Below are positions 34,011 through 45,976 of a DNA stretch of 64,000 nucleotides, piece by piece. The stretch's first letter is position 1, and the number at the start of each line of letters is the position of its first letter. The translations under genes and the position numbers were made by a program. This DNA comes from Acanthococcus lagerstroemiae (Eukaryota; Arthropoda; Insecta; Hemiptera; Eriococcidae), in assembly GCA_031841125.1 (NCBI GenBank), contig CM063107.1:26306499-26370498 (forward strand), in the 5' to 3' direction. Below the pieces are notes generated by a model. It ran no database searches, was not told the DNA's origin, and worked only from the letters and a program-made list of their open reading frames with translations.

Positions 34011-37000
34011 AATACATTTTTTGTTTTACATATAAGAATTCGGTTCAGGTTTCTAAAACCTTTAATTTGATAGCCAGGAAGCCATAGTTACATTTCTTGA
34101 GACTATTCCACTTTTATAGGTACTTTTTATGGACTATTTAGGTCTTGTTAGAGACTTTTAATACAGACTGTTTTTGAGTTTTTAGCACCTAAAAATCCGG
34201 GCCCAGGTTAGAAAGAATAAAAACACGACAAAGAACATTGTCTTTTTTATTAAAAATGTCATTCTAAATATCCTATAAAAAAGAACTATAAACCACGCTT
34301 TTATTAAGTCCCTTTCATGGATGCAGCCTCGGAGCCAAACTTTCAAATTTCAATAATTGTTAGAAATAGAGAATATTTTTTAAATATTGTACTCCTAATA
34401 AGAACAGAAAAAATGTCCAGTGCGACGAAACAATAGCACACATCTTATGAACAATTTCATGAGTGGCAACTGCCACTCTGCCTACCCTGTTTGCCGACAA
34501 TGATGTAATGCAACATTAGAAATCAGCGACCACAAAACCCTTTAGTCCAATGAACTGTTTGATTTTTCAATTCATGTTAATTTGGGAGCCCATTTGACCC
34601 GAGTACATCTCTAAATGTCTATACACAATTCTAACTCACGTACTACCATGATCATTTTCTGCAATAAAATTTTCCCTCGCGTAAAGACGTTTTAAAGCCC
34701 TCAATCTGGCTGAAATTTGCTCAGAATCTCATACTATATGTACCATATTCAGTCGAACATATTTTATTAGGTAATTCTTGAGATTCGGCACATTCTAGCC
34801 TCCGGCTTGAGAACGAAAACTTACGCATCAGGTTCAGCGATAGATAAGCAATTCCCCGTTAGCAGCGGTTTTGAAATTCGACGCATTCAGAAATGATAAA
34901 AGGCTGAACCTTACAAACGCCTCGAAGGCGTATATACTGTCACCTTTTCCATACGCTCAAGTATATAAATTATCTTTAGATAATTTGAGGGTTTCAAAAA
35001 TGTCTTTTCACTACGCGTAAATGCCGACCTAAGAAGAAAGTGACGCGAAAACAAGGAGCAAAATTTTTTCGTCGTCAATGATTTATTCGGGTAGAGGTAA
35101 GCTGCATGCATTTTGGGGGAAATGACACAATCGTTATATTATAATGAAATGTAGCTTTAGACTGGCGTTCGAAACTCAACGTAAATATTTCTTACCAGAG
35201 AGGCTAAAGTCCTTGTCATTCGTCAAATAGAATCGATTTTGGTTCAGCACAGTAAGAGTGACAACCCTATTTGTATTACTAATTTGCGAGTACAACGAAA
35301 GAAGAATTTTAAATTACGCACCATACCTTTATAGCAGTATCCATATGATATTCTTTTTTGTTGTTTGGTCTTGAATGTAGGAAGGAAATGCGAAGGTCTG
35401 ATAAAGACGAAACAGAATCCGCGCTCTTCCAGTAAGTACATAACCAGCTGGGTAAATAAGAAAATTTTTGAGGAATGGAAAGGGCCACTATTTTAAAGAA
35501 AGCCTGTTAGGCGATTATTCCTTAATTTTTCCAAGGATTTAAACGCGAAGAAATTCTATCAAACACTAAGCCACAGGCTCAATGTAAGAGTATTTGCGAT
35601 AATCAGTTGGCTAGATCGATGTGCTGATTTGCAGAACTGAACCCGTGAGTATTACCAAAATAATTCATGGCAATACAATCGCAAACGATATACTTTAACT
35701 TTCAAGCTGGTCGGGTGACCAGCCCATCAATTCAAACTGTTTTTGTATATAAAAGCAATAAAGAAATATTCCATTACCCAAGCTTCAATATTTGTCAATC
35801 ATTTGAAACATCCCCTTCCCTACCCGTAACACAAAAAAATTCGAAAATTACACCTAGAATGCATGGGCAGGGAGAAGAGCCTCCCCGATTTGAGAATTTA
35901 CTTCAGTTGAAAAACTGGAAATTTTTTGGAGACGTTTCGATTTGGTGACCATCCAATTGATATCATTGTGGTATTTTCCCTTCATTTTCATCAATAGCCG
36001 TAACTGTCTTCTCTCCTGATCTATCAGCAATGCTGAGAAAAATTTTCCATTAATGCCGTACATACAGTGGCGTGTATTCCAGGTACCAAGCAAGGTAAGC
36101 GCCGCTTACCCTGAAAATTCGCGAGAAAATAAGTTTTCATATACAATAGGTATCAACTTCAACTTGTAACAAATAAAAGATAATGAAACATTGGGCAAAA
36201 CAGCGACTGTATTGATGCTTACGACGCTTACGCCTAAGTATACATATAATAAATTCATGGGAGATGTATATACTGTTCGGCATTCGGCAACCAGGCCTGA
36301 GATTGGCTTCGATTTTTTGGGTAGGCTGTCAACTTTTTTTTACTTCCACCAACGTTATTCTACATGTATTCTATGTCAAATATGTAGACAACGTAGAAAA
36401 AGTATTAAAAATATAAAGTGATAACAGCTATCAGTACAGGCCGCTTCTGTTGTCCCTGTTGTAAGGCTCCTGCTCCTAAGCTGCGAAATGATATTCTGAG
36501 TCTGCCGTCAGCAGGGTTTGAAACGGCCTGGTCCGGAAGATACTCGATTTCTCTTAGTTAATCACTCAAGTTTTTGCCTTTACACATAGTCAACAACAGC
36601 GACGTAATTTACAAATTCTACATTTTACTTTACATATTCTTCGTATTCTACATGTAAAGGAGAATATGATATTCTACGCGTAAAATGCCATCTCTGATCA
36701 GCGTTTGGTGACCAACTCTTAGACCATAGTATGGTCTAAGGGCCCACTATTTCTAGCAAGTAGACTGCCTGCATGACATACGTACAACCAAAGTCATATA
36801 GATAACCAAGTCATTTCACTTCACATTGGCCGTGTGTATTAATTTGTGGTTTATTCTGTGGTAGGGATATTTTATCACTATAGGAGCACTGCATTCGTAT
36901 TTTGTGTATTTTGGTGTGAAGGATGTATATCTTTAATGCAGTTTTTCCGGATTAGCTCGAGAACTATCGATTTTGATGAAAAATGGGAAAATCGCCAATT

Positions 37001-37860
37001 TCCAAAATGAAACTTCATTATATTGATATCTATTCATTTATGCAAAAAAAAAAAAAAAACCAGACTTTTATCATTTTGGCGGATTTATAACAAAAAATGT
37101 ACTTTTTTACTGTTTTTTGCTCAGCCACCAATTTTTAAAAATGAAATATTTTTGGCTTTCTGAAGAGATATTAATTTCAATCGATTTTTGTTAGGTAGGT
37201 TGGATATTCGAAAATAGGTAGGTAAGCAATTTTTGTCGTTACGGCTCAGTGTCGCTTCATGTAAAAAAAAAGTTCATGAAAATGATAGATTGGGAGCATT
37301 CGGACAAATGGTGTTCTCACTGATTTTTTGTGATCTCAATGCGATAAGAAGTGCCGGTTTTTTTTTTTGGTTTTTTTTTTTTGAAGGTGCCTGATCACTT
37401 CTATTTCTCGGACGTACCGGATACCTCGTTTGTGGCTTTTCCTAATATCATTGAAAAACTTGACAAGGTTAATGATGAAAAAATGAATCGGCGACAAAAT
37501 CGATATTAAACGGTATTTTGTTGATGATTAATCGTTTGAATGGTTTTGATGTTGTTTACGAAATTTCATTTTCGTAATTAAATAATAAATTTGCGTTTGT
37601 GCATATTTTCTTCCATTTTTATGGAATTTTATGTCGTGTCCGAATACTCCACATAACTTGTTCGAATGGTCACCCCCCCCCCGACAGGTTTCGGACAAAA
37701 AAATCAATTTTTTGAAAATTAATTATCACGGTGATAATGAAGATAAAAATGGGAAACAGAAATCATTTTAGATGTAAAAAAGTCCAAAATTTACGATGGT
37801 GGGGTGCAATTGCAACAAAATCTCATAGTTTCTTCGTAAAACGACAAAATGCAAAAACTT
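34011..37860. other. Non-coding stretch with scattered repeat edges
   Basis: No supported gene in nearly 4 kb. 34080-34200 has words of the GAGACTTTTAATACAGACT minisatellite class and a CCGGGCCCAGG motif near 34196 that may be a hAT edge. At 36067 CAGTGGCGTGTATTCCAGG, followed by an inverted AAGCGCCGCTTACC, resembles a hAT/SPIN-like terminus. 37042-37057 and 37359-37383 are A and T tracts. A C-run lies at 37674-37682. Confidence 0.45.
36570..36712 (-). repeat. Fragment of the TTCTACGCGTAAAATG foldback family
   Basis: It contains several ATTCTAC / GTAAAATG words. Its reverse complement starts CGCTGATCAGAGATGGCATT and runs into TTTTACGCGTAGAAT. This matches the start of the foldback repeat at 40665 (CCATCAGCGATGGGATTTTACGC). 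It is a shorter or truncated member of that family. Confidence 0.6.
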
Positions 37861-37865
37861 TCCGA

Positions 37866-38135
37866 ATCGTCCCCACTCTCCCCTATTGCTCCAGCGTATT
37901 TGTCCGTTTTAGTGGTTGTTGGTTCTGTATCTGTACGTTTTTGTTGTATTAATTTGTTAATTATTCTGTCTACTGTTTGGGGTTGGTATTTGTCATTAAT
38001 GGCTATTTGTTTAATTTTGTTAATTTCTGTTGTTCTGTCGGTTGTCGTTTAATAGTATGTTGATTGCTCTGTAGCAGTAGTTGAGTAGTGCTGCTATTTT
38101 GTGTTTTTGGTGGTGGAATGAGTCATGGGGTATTA
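37866..38135 (-). pseudogene. Reverse transcriptase post-catalytic relic (possibly Penelope-like)
   Basis: On the minus strand, DSFHHQKHKIAALLNYCYRA followed by INILLND, and after a one-base shift EINKIKQIAINDKYQPQTVD and RIINKLIQQKRT, form a continuous coding relic. The pattern 'H-K-x-A-A-x-x-x-x-x-Y-R-x-x-N-I-x-L' then 'E-x-x-x-I-K-x-I-A-x-x-N-x-Y' is what I associate with the segment after the RT core in Penelope-like and related retroelements. No RT core or GIY-YIG nuclease is present, so it is a short truncated relic. The clade assignment is tentative. Confidence 0.4.
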
Positions 38136-38313
38136 TTGCGTAGATGGCATAACAGTCGGAAGCACTCTGGACTACAGAAGGAAGAAATTGTGAATTGGCA
38201 CACCCTATATATAGAATTTATCAAGTTTGCTCACATTCCAACATGAACACTACAAAAAAAAAATTTAATTATTAGCTGAATTACAAGTATAACTAATTAG
38301 TGATAAAAAAATA

Positions 38314-38580
38314 GTGATACCAGCGCTACGTAGTTTAGAATGGGAACTAAGATCCGAGAAACTATTCTTTGATAAATTCGATTCTTCATCTTTTTCAGCT
38401 ATGAGCAGACGACTCAAAACTTATTTACGATCAACTTTAACTGCAAAACGTTTGAATGAAGTAACTCTTCTCCATATTTATAAGAATAAAACGAAAGATA
38501 TTAATTTGGATAAAGTAATGAATGAATGGATTATAAGAAATAAAGCTACGGTTATCAATTTTTATATACCTAAGTAAATA
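38314..38580 (+). pseudogene. hAT transposase C-terminal (dimerisation) fragment
   Basis: The frame 38314-38577 encodes SSSFSAMSRRLKTYLRSTLT, then AKRLNEVTLLHIYKN, a linker, and a basic VINFY end. The 'S-x-x-R-R-(L/I)-K-(T/S)-(Y/F)-L-R-(S/N)-T-x-x-x-x-R-L-N-x-(L/V)-x-L-L-x-(V/I)-(H/Y)-K' pattern is the hAT C-terminal dimerisation region. The C-terminal residue pattern resembles hAT proteins used as ZMYM1/zinc-finger-like gene models. Upstream there is no DDE core, so it is 5'-truncated. The hAT-like edge at 38840-38935 probably belongs to the same element. Confidence 0.7.
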
Positions 38581-38839
38581 ATACCGATGTACATACTTTA
38601 TATTTACCACTTGCAAAAACTAAAAAATGATGATTAAGTTAAAAAAACAAAAACTTATTGACTATTGAGCACGAGCACCCGCCAAAAAATTGTAAGTTGC
38701 CGCCTATGGTTCCAGTTACCAGTTTTCATAGTTTCAAGAGATGCGCAAATACCCAACCCGCAGTGTAGTGGCTCATGGGGAGGGGGCAAGTATCAAAAGA
38801 ATGCTAAAAATTCGTTTGCTCATATAATTCTCAAGTTAT

Positions 38840-38935
38840 TTTTGTAGGGGGGGGGGGGGCTTTTGAAGGATTTGAGAGGCAAGCCCCGCAAGCTCCCCTT
38901 ATCGGCGCCTACGGTTACTCACGATCAAAACGTAA
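38840..38935 (+). repeat. hAT-like 3' edge
   Basis: A G-run (38847-38859) is followed by GCAAGCCCCGCAAGCTCCCC and TTATCGGCGCCTACGG. The G/C-run next to a GGCGCCTACG-like terminus is a common design for hAT ends. It sits about 260 bp downstream of the hAT C-terminal coding fragment and in the expected orientation. No target duplication was identified. Confidence 0.4.
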
Positions 38936-40031
38936 TTCAATACGTACATTTTCAATTGGAAATAACCGGATACACAAAAAACGACAGGACCACTTAGCTC
39001 ACATGTTGAAAGCAACCATAGAATCGAGGAAAAACCTAATTATCATCGCTGCGAGAAAAAAGTCCGTGGATACCAGATGCCATTTTTACCCAGGATTTTA
39101 AACAAATTATATTATTTTGTAACTAACGGTGAAATTATTTCAGATCCTCCAGTCGATAACGTTGATCCTCTCTTTTTTTGCTCTCGAAACCGTTTAATTA
39201 TGAACGAAATTATATATTGGTTAGAAATTATAAATGAATTCTTCCATAAAATATTAATTATATCGATCCAACTTCGAAATTACGAGGTTCAGCTCGTTTA
39301 TTGAATTAATGGGCTTTATTTAGTTTTCGAAATAAAAACACGCCGAATAACGAAACGGTAGAAACGAAGTCATCTGGCGCGAATGTAAATCAAAGGCGGT
39401 AGAATATTACACGCTGCAAATGACCACGGGCGATTTTAATGCTCAAAAAATGAACTGGAAACGGCGGAGGTTAACGGAACAATGGAGGGAACAGCTAAAC
39501 GTTATTACAAACATACGCAGCCCTGAAGTGGGTATATAATTACGCGACTACAGAGTACACAAGTTAACTTTTTATTACTTAATTTTGAACATTAAACTAA
39601 AGCGTTACCAACTTAACTCATTATATGATCATTAAGAGTTGATGTCTTCAATTTCAAACTAGTTTTGTGCAAGAGAATACTAATATAGTACGCACGCATT
39701 CCTCACGTCTCGCTCATCAGCTTTCGTATACACTCCACTCCGATGTGCTTCTTTTTTCACCTCTCCTTCTGTAATCACCTTCGTGATGATTATTTCGGCT
39801 TCTTTTCATTGCACCTCCGATGATATCGTCATTTAATAATCTCTCTGCGTTTAATCTTCGGCGAATTTCGAAGAAAAAGTTGGTAGTTACGAATGATAAC
39901 TTAATTATTAAATACAAGAATATCTAGTTAGAGATCAAAGCCACAAATTAGTGCCGAACGAAGCCAGTCTATTTGATTTTCCACCTACAAAAATGGCGTA
40001 GACCCATGAGGAGGAAGAAAACAAGCGGAAG
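38936..40031. other. Non-coding, mostly single-copy-looking
   Basis: No supported gene. Open frames at 39077-39304 and 39717-39917 (minus; basic, Arg-rich) show no domain. 39300-39550 is CpG-containing and non-repetitive. Confidence 0.5.
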
Positions 40032-40370
40032 ATGGTGATATGCTCAGCATCTTTCCCATCAGGTTCTAGGAATTCTCCCCCAGGTGATGAGTTCAAAGAA
40101 CTGGTGGAATACTACGTGAGGGAAAAGCTGAACCTTCTTATCGGATGCGATGCCAACTCGCACCATACCATATGGGGGTGCACAGGCACAAACCCGAGAG
40201 GGAAAGGGCTAGTGGACTACCTCGCAGCACAGGATCTGCTGGTTCTAAATGGGGGAAGTAAACACCAACCTTTGTCACAAAAGTGAGGCAGGATGTTATG
40301 GGGAGAACCGGGCATAAAGGACCAGCTACAGACATTTCTCGAAATCTGACTAGCCAAAATGAATGAAACT
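40032..40370 (+). pseudogene. LINE endonuclease (EEP) domain fragment, R1/Jockey-like
   Basis: The reading contains LLIGCDANSHHTIWG, the conserved substrate-binding block of the apurinic-like endonuclease in R1/Jockey-group LINEs. It is followed by NPRGKGLVDYLAAQDLLVLN and, after a frameshift near 40255, TPTFVTKVRQDVMG. The N-terminal catalytic Glu block and the final SDH block are missing. It lies 1.9 kb upstream of an RT domain of the same broad group in the same orientation (42241-43860), so both may derive from one element, with later insertions between them. It is dead. Confidence 0.72.
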
Positions 40371-40664
40371 TTGTAATCATATACTTATATGTTGTCTACG
40401 AATTCCAAAGGTTTTGAGATTTTAACAAATAAGTACAAGTAGGGGACATTTGATGGGGAAAAAAATTGCAGGGCATAAACGACCATGTAGACCGGATATA
40501 TAGGACCAAAGGAACAAAATATGTAGAAACATGTTTTCGAAGAGAAAAAATGTATATTTAATATGAACACTGTTTTGATTGTTATAACTGAATCAGTCTA
40601 TTTACGTTCATATCAAAAATGTATGATGATCGTAAATATGACTCGGGAGGGGCTAGTTGCTTTG

Positions 40665-40995
40665 TTGCCATCAGCGATGGGATTTTACGCATAAAATGTC
40701 TATTCTACGTTTTCGATGTAAAATACGCATAGAATGTGTAAAATGTGTAAAATGTGTAGAATAGACGTAAAATGAGTAAAATGCTGTACAACCAAAACCA
40801 AAAAGCCAAAAAATCATTTTTTTGGAAGTTGCATTTTTTGACTTTTTGGTTTGAGTTACACAACATTCTACTCATTTTACGCTGATTCTACACATTTTAC
40901 GCATTCTACACAATCTACACGAATTTCAAGCTATTCTACACTTTTCATTTTACACGTAGAATGCTGATGTATTTGACGCCATGTATTCTACGGTA
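40665..40995. repeat. Foldback repeat (TTCTAC/GTAAAA words)
   Basis: Two ~60-nt arms (about 40757-40815 and 40831-40890) are inverted copies: GTAAAATGAGTAAAATG and CCAAAACCAAAAAGCCAAAA on the left pair with CTTTTTGGTTTG and CATTCTACTCATTTTAC on the right. Outside them, tandem TGTAGAAT/ATTTTACGC words continue on both sides. The fragment at 36570-36712 belongs to the same family. There is no coding capacity. It may be a non-autonomous foldback/MITE. Confidence 0.75.
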
Positions 40996-41252
40996 CAACG
41001 CTGGTTGCCATATTCACTGATAATCCTTCAGTTCTTATTGCAGTCACAGATTTTTGAACATCTTTCTCAGTCCATTTCGCGGCTACTGTTTTCCTTTTGT
41101 ACCGATACACCATCTTTTCTCGATAGTGTGTTGTCAATAGCGTTGCCGCGACTATTCGAGTGCATTGAACACGCCAGGTGGGACTATGAGCATTGAAGTC
41201 TCCCTTAAGAATGAAAGGAGAAGGGAGAAGGTTAATAAGGGCAGGGTATTTA

Positions 41253-42120
41253 CAGGCCCGGATTCAAGAGTTGTAATATAGGGGTCCCAATCTTATGGAG
41301 GCCCTCAAAATTTCTGAATGCTTCGGGGCGAGGGCAGCCGATACAAATTGTTTTTTGATTACTTCAATTTAAAAATATCTTTGGGTAACTATTCTTTTAT
41401 AAATTATCAAAAGAATTTTATGTTGTTTCATTTTACATTGTAATTTTTTATTTTTAAGTCGAAGTACAACAAACAGCAAAAGATACAAGTAAGCAGCGAT
41501 ACAATAGGTATGAAAACTTTTTCCCTTGAATTTTGAAGAGCAAAGTCACCAATCACATCTTCAAAACTGAACTGGCGACAGATATCCCATTCTCTAGACT
41601 TAGTCGGGATAAATTTACTAGCCGTCCTTCAGACATATGCTTGTGCGCAGTCTGTCTTTAATCAGTTTTAATTTTGAAAAGGAACGTTCGCCATTGACAT
41701 TAGAGACCATTAATAATTAAAAAATTCTAAGCATAATTTTCAGGTTCGGGAACACGTTTTTCAAATTATTTTGTGAAATTATTTTATATTGGGACATTTC
41801 TATGGACTCTTCATTTTCATAATTCTTGATAAACTCAGCAAACTGAAGCAACTTATTCAGCAAGCCTTCATCCATATATCTTCTGGATAAGAATTCACCA
41901 ACCAAATTTATATAGTAAATGGTTTTATAGGCCGCGATTTTCTGACTCAAAGACGTATTGAATTGGTCAATAGCCTGGATGAAGGCCTGAATTCTGAATT
42001 TTTCTTGCGCTGTCATATTATCTACTTCAGAGGTCCTGCCGGAACCCAAAGATTCAAATCGTGCGTACATTTCTTCGCCTTTCACGTACCTACTGATTCA
42101 TTATTCATAAATTCAACAAA
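41253..42120 (-). pseudogene. ZMYM1-type hAT transposase relic with 3' terminus
   Basis: The minus-strand frame 42085-41717 encodes EKFRIQAFIQAIDQFNTSLS followed by QKIAAYKTIYYINLVGEFLS. This is the 'F-R-x-x-x-F-x-x-x-I-D-x-x-x-x-x-L-x-x-R-F' region of ZMYM1-like hAT transposases. After a short break the C-terminal dimerisation block follows (VNGERSFSKLKLIKDRLRTS, 41690-41630), then FEDVIGDFALQNSREK (about 41540-41500). The lower end at 41253 (read on the minus strand ...TTGAATCCGGGCCTG) looks like the element's 3' terminus. The upper end merges into LINE sequence at about 42200 with no matching TIR. Frame breaks mean it is dead. The catalytic core residues upstream are missing. Confidence 0.75.
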
Positions 42121-42240
42121 TGAGAAGAAAAAATACTGAGCCCGCAGAGATGCGCGTTCTACTAGTTTTGCACATTGTACTGCGCACTACAATTATTTAC
42201 AATCGTCGCACACGGCTCATGTACGTCTTTGTGGAACACA

Positions 42241-43860
42241 GTAGAAAATGGTAAAGCGGCTGGACCAGACGGAATACTCAGCGAACAGATCAAGAAAATT
42301 GGATCATCGGGCATCAAATGGCTAACGGACTTCTTCGACAACGTGGCAAATACCACAAAAATGCCAAAATTATGCTTGAGGACAAAGGTAGTAGTTATCC
42401 TGAAATCTGGGAAAGATCCTAACGATAGGAAGAGCTACAGACCAATTTCCCTCCTTTGCCACCTCTACAAGGTGTTCGAACGGCTACTACTCAATAGGAT
42501 ACAAGACACGATTGATGGAAAACTCATCCCCCAACAGGCTGGCTTTCGACAAGGAAAAAGCTGCACAAGCCAGGTCACCAACCTTGTCCAACACATCGAG
42601 AATGGCTTCGAGAGAAAAAAAAATCATAGGGGCGGTCCTCGTAGATCTAACTGTTGCTTATGATACAGTGAATCACCACCTACTATGCAGAAAAATATAC
42701 GAAATTACATAAGATGTCAAGTTCAGGACACTTAACAGAGCAATGCTGAACAACAGAATGTTCTATGTCATTCACCAGAGTAAATCGAGCAAATGGAGGC
42801 GACAGGCAAATGGACTACCACAGGGAAGTGTTCTCGCCCCTACCTTATTCAATATATACTGGAGACAAGACAGAGCACTTCCTGTATGCTGACGACCTGG
42901 CAGCGACGGCGTAGGGGGATACACACGTAGAGGTAATGGGAAAACTGTAGGACATACTTAATGAATTAGAAGGATATTATACGAATAATGCTCTCAAGCC
43001 AAATCCATCTAAAACCTAGGTGTGCAGTTTCCGCCTGAGAAATGCTAAGGCGAGATGCAAACTGAAGCTGAGTTGGGGAGGAATACAGCTTGAAAATTGT
43101 ATGAAAATCCGAAGTACCTTGGCGTCACACTTGACAGGACACTTACTCTTAAGAAGCACTGTGATAATACTAAGCTGAAAGTTGAAGCTAGAAATAGTAT
43201 CCTGAAAAAACTCGCATCAACCAAGTGGGTAGCCAAGCCGAGCACACTGAGGACCACAGCCCTGGCGCTCTGTTACTCTACCGCGGAATACGGATGTGCA
43301 GCATGGGGTAGATCTTCACATACTAAAAAAGTTGACGTGGCCCTGAATAATACCATGCGGATCGTATCCGGCTGCCTGAGACCAACTAGTCTCAAGTACC
43401 TTCCTCGGATATGTGGAATCGCTCCGTCGGAGGTAAGGAGGAAGTGGCTGCGAATGTAGAGAGGACTAAAAAGGAAAGTGACCCTCGCCACATCGTGTTC
43501 GGCCAGGTGGCAGCAATGCCGAGACTGAAATCCAGGAGGAGTTTCCTCAACAATACATCGGTCCTTACAGACGACCCCTCGACCTCTAGGGCGACAAGAT
43601 GGACAAACATAGACTACACCACCCCACGCGCTGAAGACCTAGCCAGTGGACATGATTTCCCCTATCCATCGTGGCTCACCCTGAATAGGCTGCGCACCGG
43701 ATGCGCCCGTACAGCGGCAAACCTGACCAGATGGGGCATACGCGACGACGCAGGTTGCCAGATGTGCGGTCAGCTTCAAAACGACGATCACCTCCTTACA
43801 TGTGGAGGAGGGACCAAACATACCAGCAGGGGGCATGTGGGGTAACCTAGACGACAGCAC
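42241..43860 (+). pseudogene. R1/Jockey-like LINE: RT, C-terminal region, zinc knuckle
   Basis: RT motifs appear in order: ENGKAAGPDGILSEQIK, LKSGKDPNDRKSYRPISLL, IPQQAGFRQGKSCTSQV, GAVLVDLTVAYDTVNHHLL, ANGLPQGSVLAPTLFNIY, LYADDLAAT (the catalytic YADD, 42884-42895), then a thumb region (YLGVTLDRTLTLKKH) and ALALCYSTAEYGCAAWGRS. The tail includes WLTLNRLRTGCARTAANLTR followed by WGIRDDAGCQMCGQLQNDDH and a final Cys (CCHC-type knuckle). Frameshifts near 42620, 42860-42960, 43080 and 43455 plus several stops disable it. The AGFRxGxSC and C-x2-C-x7-H-x3-C features fit R1/Jockey-group LINEs. The endonuclease relic at 40032 may be its 5' part. Confidence 0.85.
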
Positions 43861-44261
43861 TTTGGACCTGGTGCAGAGATAGAGGAGGAAAATTTTTAAT
43901 TTAAAACTTAAAATTTCAAACTTAATTTTTTAATTTAAAACTTGAAACTTAAGTTAACAGCCCACGCGTCGAAGTCCGGACACGAAAGAAGAAGAAGAAG
44001 AGTAGAAAAAAATGTGGAGGCCCCTTCGATGTGGAAGCCCGGGTCCCTGGGACCCCCCCCCCCCCTAAATCTGTTAAGACTTATCCGAACTTGTTTAAAA
44101 CTAGTCCATGCCATAGACTCGTTAAGACATTTTTGTAAGGATGTCACCGACTTGAGACTTTTTTTAGACTGGTTCCAGACTCGTCCAGATTAAGGCTCTT
44201 TGAGACTTCTGAAGACTTTTTCAAGCCTAATTAAGAGTTTTTGAAGATTCAGGCTGCTGTC

Positions 44262-44357
44262 ATTATTATTATTATTATTATTATTATCATTATTTTATGT
44301 CGGATTATATCTTTATCACGTCTTATTGCGTTTTTTTTTTTTTTTTTTTTTTTTTTT
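44262..44357. repeat. (ATT)n microsatellite and 27-T tract
   Basis: ATT triplets run from 44262 to about 44294. A pure T tract occupies 44331-44357. The T tract is followed by TACATTACACGCAA. Confidence 0.95.
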
Positions 44358-44378
44358 ACATTACACGCAATTTTGAGA

Positions 44379-44491
44379 TGATATCGGACACCGATGGTAA
44401 TATCGTCCACACATGACTAGTTTACTGATATCGATACTAGCGCTCCTACAACAAGTTATCGGTGGCCCATATTACCACCAGTGTCTGATGT
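44379..44491. repeat. Short inverted repeat around ATCGGACACCGATGGTAATAT
   Basis: ATATCGGACACCGATGGTAA (near 44379) pairs imperfectly with ATATTACCACCAGTGTCTGA (near 44468-44488). No target duplication or termini are evident. It could be a decayed MITE or a fortuitous stem. Confidence 0.5.
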
Positions 44492-45497
44492 TACCCCAGT
44501 TGACGGTACGTCTCTTTATATCTGATCATGTCTTTACACGATCTTACCGGGGGTTGGACCGCGCAGCCCCCCTGGTTCAACCTGAAATCGAGTTCAGCTT
44601 TGTCGAGGAGAAGCTGACTTTAGGATAGCATTTACTACGTACCAGACGAATATAACTGAATTCATTTCGGGCGTCCGAATCAAAATGTTGAAAGCGAGCA
44701 CGAAGCGAATTGACAAAAGTTTGGACTCTTTATCTGCGCGGGGGCAAGTTTAAACAGACGTCGCGGTACAATAATCGTAACTTCTTATTAAGGATAGTAA
44801 AGTACGGGCGCATTTCACGAAACATTATATCGTCTCGTAATAACGGCGGCTGCCGGAAAATGTTAACGTAGCGGCTAAAAAGTAGCTTTACACGTATGTA
44901 CTTGTGTAAGACGTGTTAGGCTCACGGCTTACAACCGCACAACCGCGTTAAACTTCTCTCGCCCGGGTAATCCTGTTCGCCGAGTAACCATTTCCGCACG
45001 CCGAACTAAATTATAATAAAGAACTTTTGAAGAATTTAATGAGTTTCCTTAGCGGCACCGCGTGTAAGTTATTTGTTATACAACGAAGACGTCAGCTCTC
45101 TTGGTGCTGTGACGAAGCTTTAACCTTCGCCAAAGTTTTAACTTAACGGCATCCATTTTTGGCAAATACGGCTTTCGCTACGCTCTCGCTCCGCCGCTAA
45201 TTCACAATTCAGTTAATTCCAGCCGGCATATCGCTTCATCATTTCGGCGTAACGAGATTATTTATGGAATTTATCTCGCGCGAATATTCTCTCCTCCGTC
45301 GCTCCAACGCCTTTTCCAGATCATTAAAATCCGGCCGTCGAGTTCGTACAACTTTTGGCGAACAGATCGCGCGGCTTAAATTTATTGCGCTATCCAGCCT
45401 CGCAGACGGATCAGTTGCAGCGAAAAGCCAGCGCGAGGATATCATTGTAGCCATTGCTCGGGAGAACTTAGCAGGTTTCATTCGGGACTATCTCGAA

Positions 45498-45976
45498 GGG
45501 TACGGCGCTGGGTTTTCTAACCAAATTGCAGGACAAAATTCGCTGGTACCCAAACATCGATATATGTGGGGGATGCACAACACAGGTTTTATAACTCTAA
45601 CTGTTCCACCCCAGCATTTCCCGATTCAGTCAAATCAGTTAATGCACTAAAACCTTTTCAGCTATTCTTCAAAACATTCACTAAAACGAATGTAACTTAG
45701 GATTTTTTGCATTTGTAGAATATGGTGTACGTTAAAGGGTACTCGCGGGATTTTCTAACAAAATTTTAAGACCAAATTCGCTTGTACCTAAAAACCGATG
45801 CAATTAGGGAGGATGTACAACAAAGATTTTCCAAATCTAACTGTTTTACCCCAGCCCTTCCCTACCCAGCCAAATCAATTGATATACTGTAACCTTTTCA
45901 GTTATTCTTCACAACTTTCATAAAAACGAATGCAACTTAGGATTCTCTGCATTCGTAGAATATGGCGGTGCACATA
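45498..45976. repeat. Tandem duplication, ~239-bp period, 2 copies
   Basis: Copy 1 (45498-45727) and copy 2 (45737-45967) share GATTTTCTAAC-, AAATTCGCT(G/T)GTACC-, CTAACTGTT(C/T)(C/T)ACCCCAGC- and GTAGAATATGG-type blocks in the same order. Divergence is substantial but constant along the unit. No coding sense is conserved between copies. Confidence 0.85.

Larger units (their letters stand above)
43861..45497. other. Non-coding
   Basis: 43890-43955 is a small repeat of TTTAATTTAAAACTT. 44045-44066 has a GGGTCCCTGGG and C-run motif like a hAT edge. 44070-44240 is the degenerate GACTTNNTTAAGACT minisatellite. 44600-45490 looks single-copy and CpG-rich, with open frames on both strands (45264-45650 and its overlap) but no recognisable domain. 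Confidence 0.5.
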
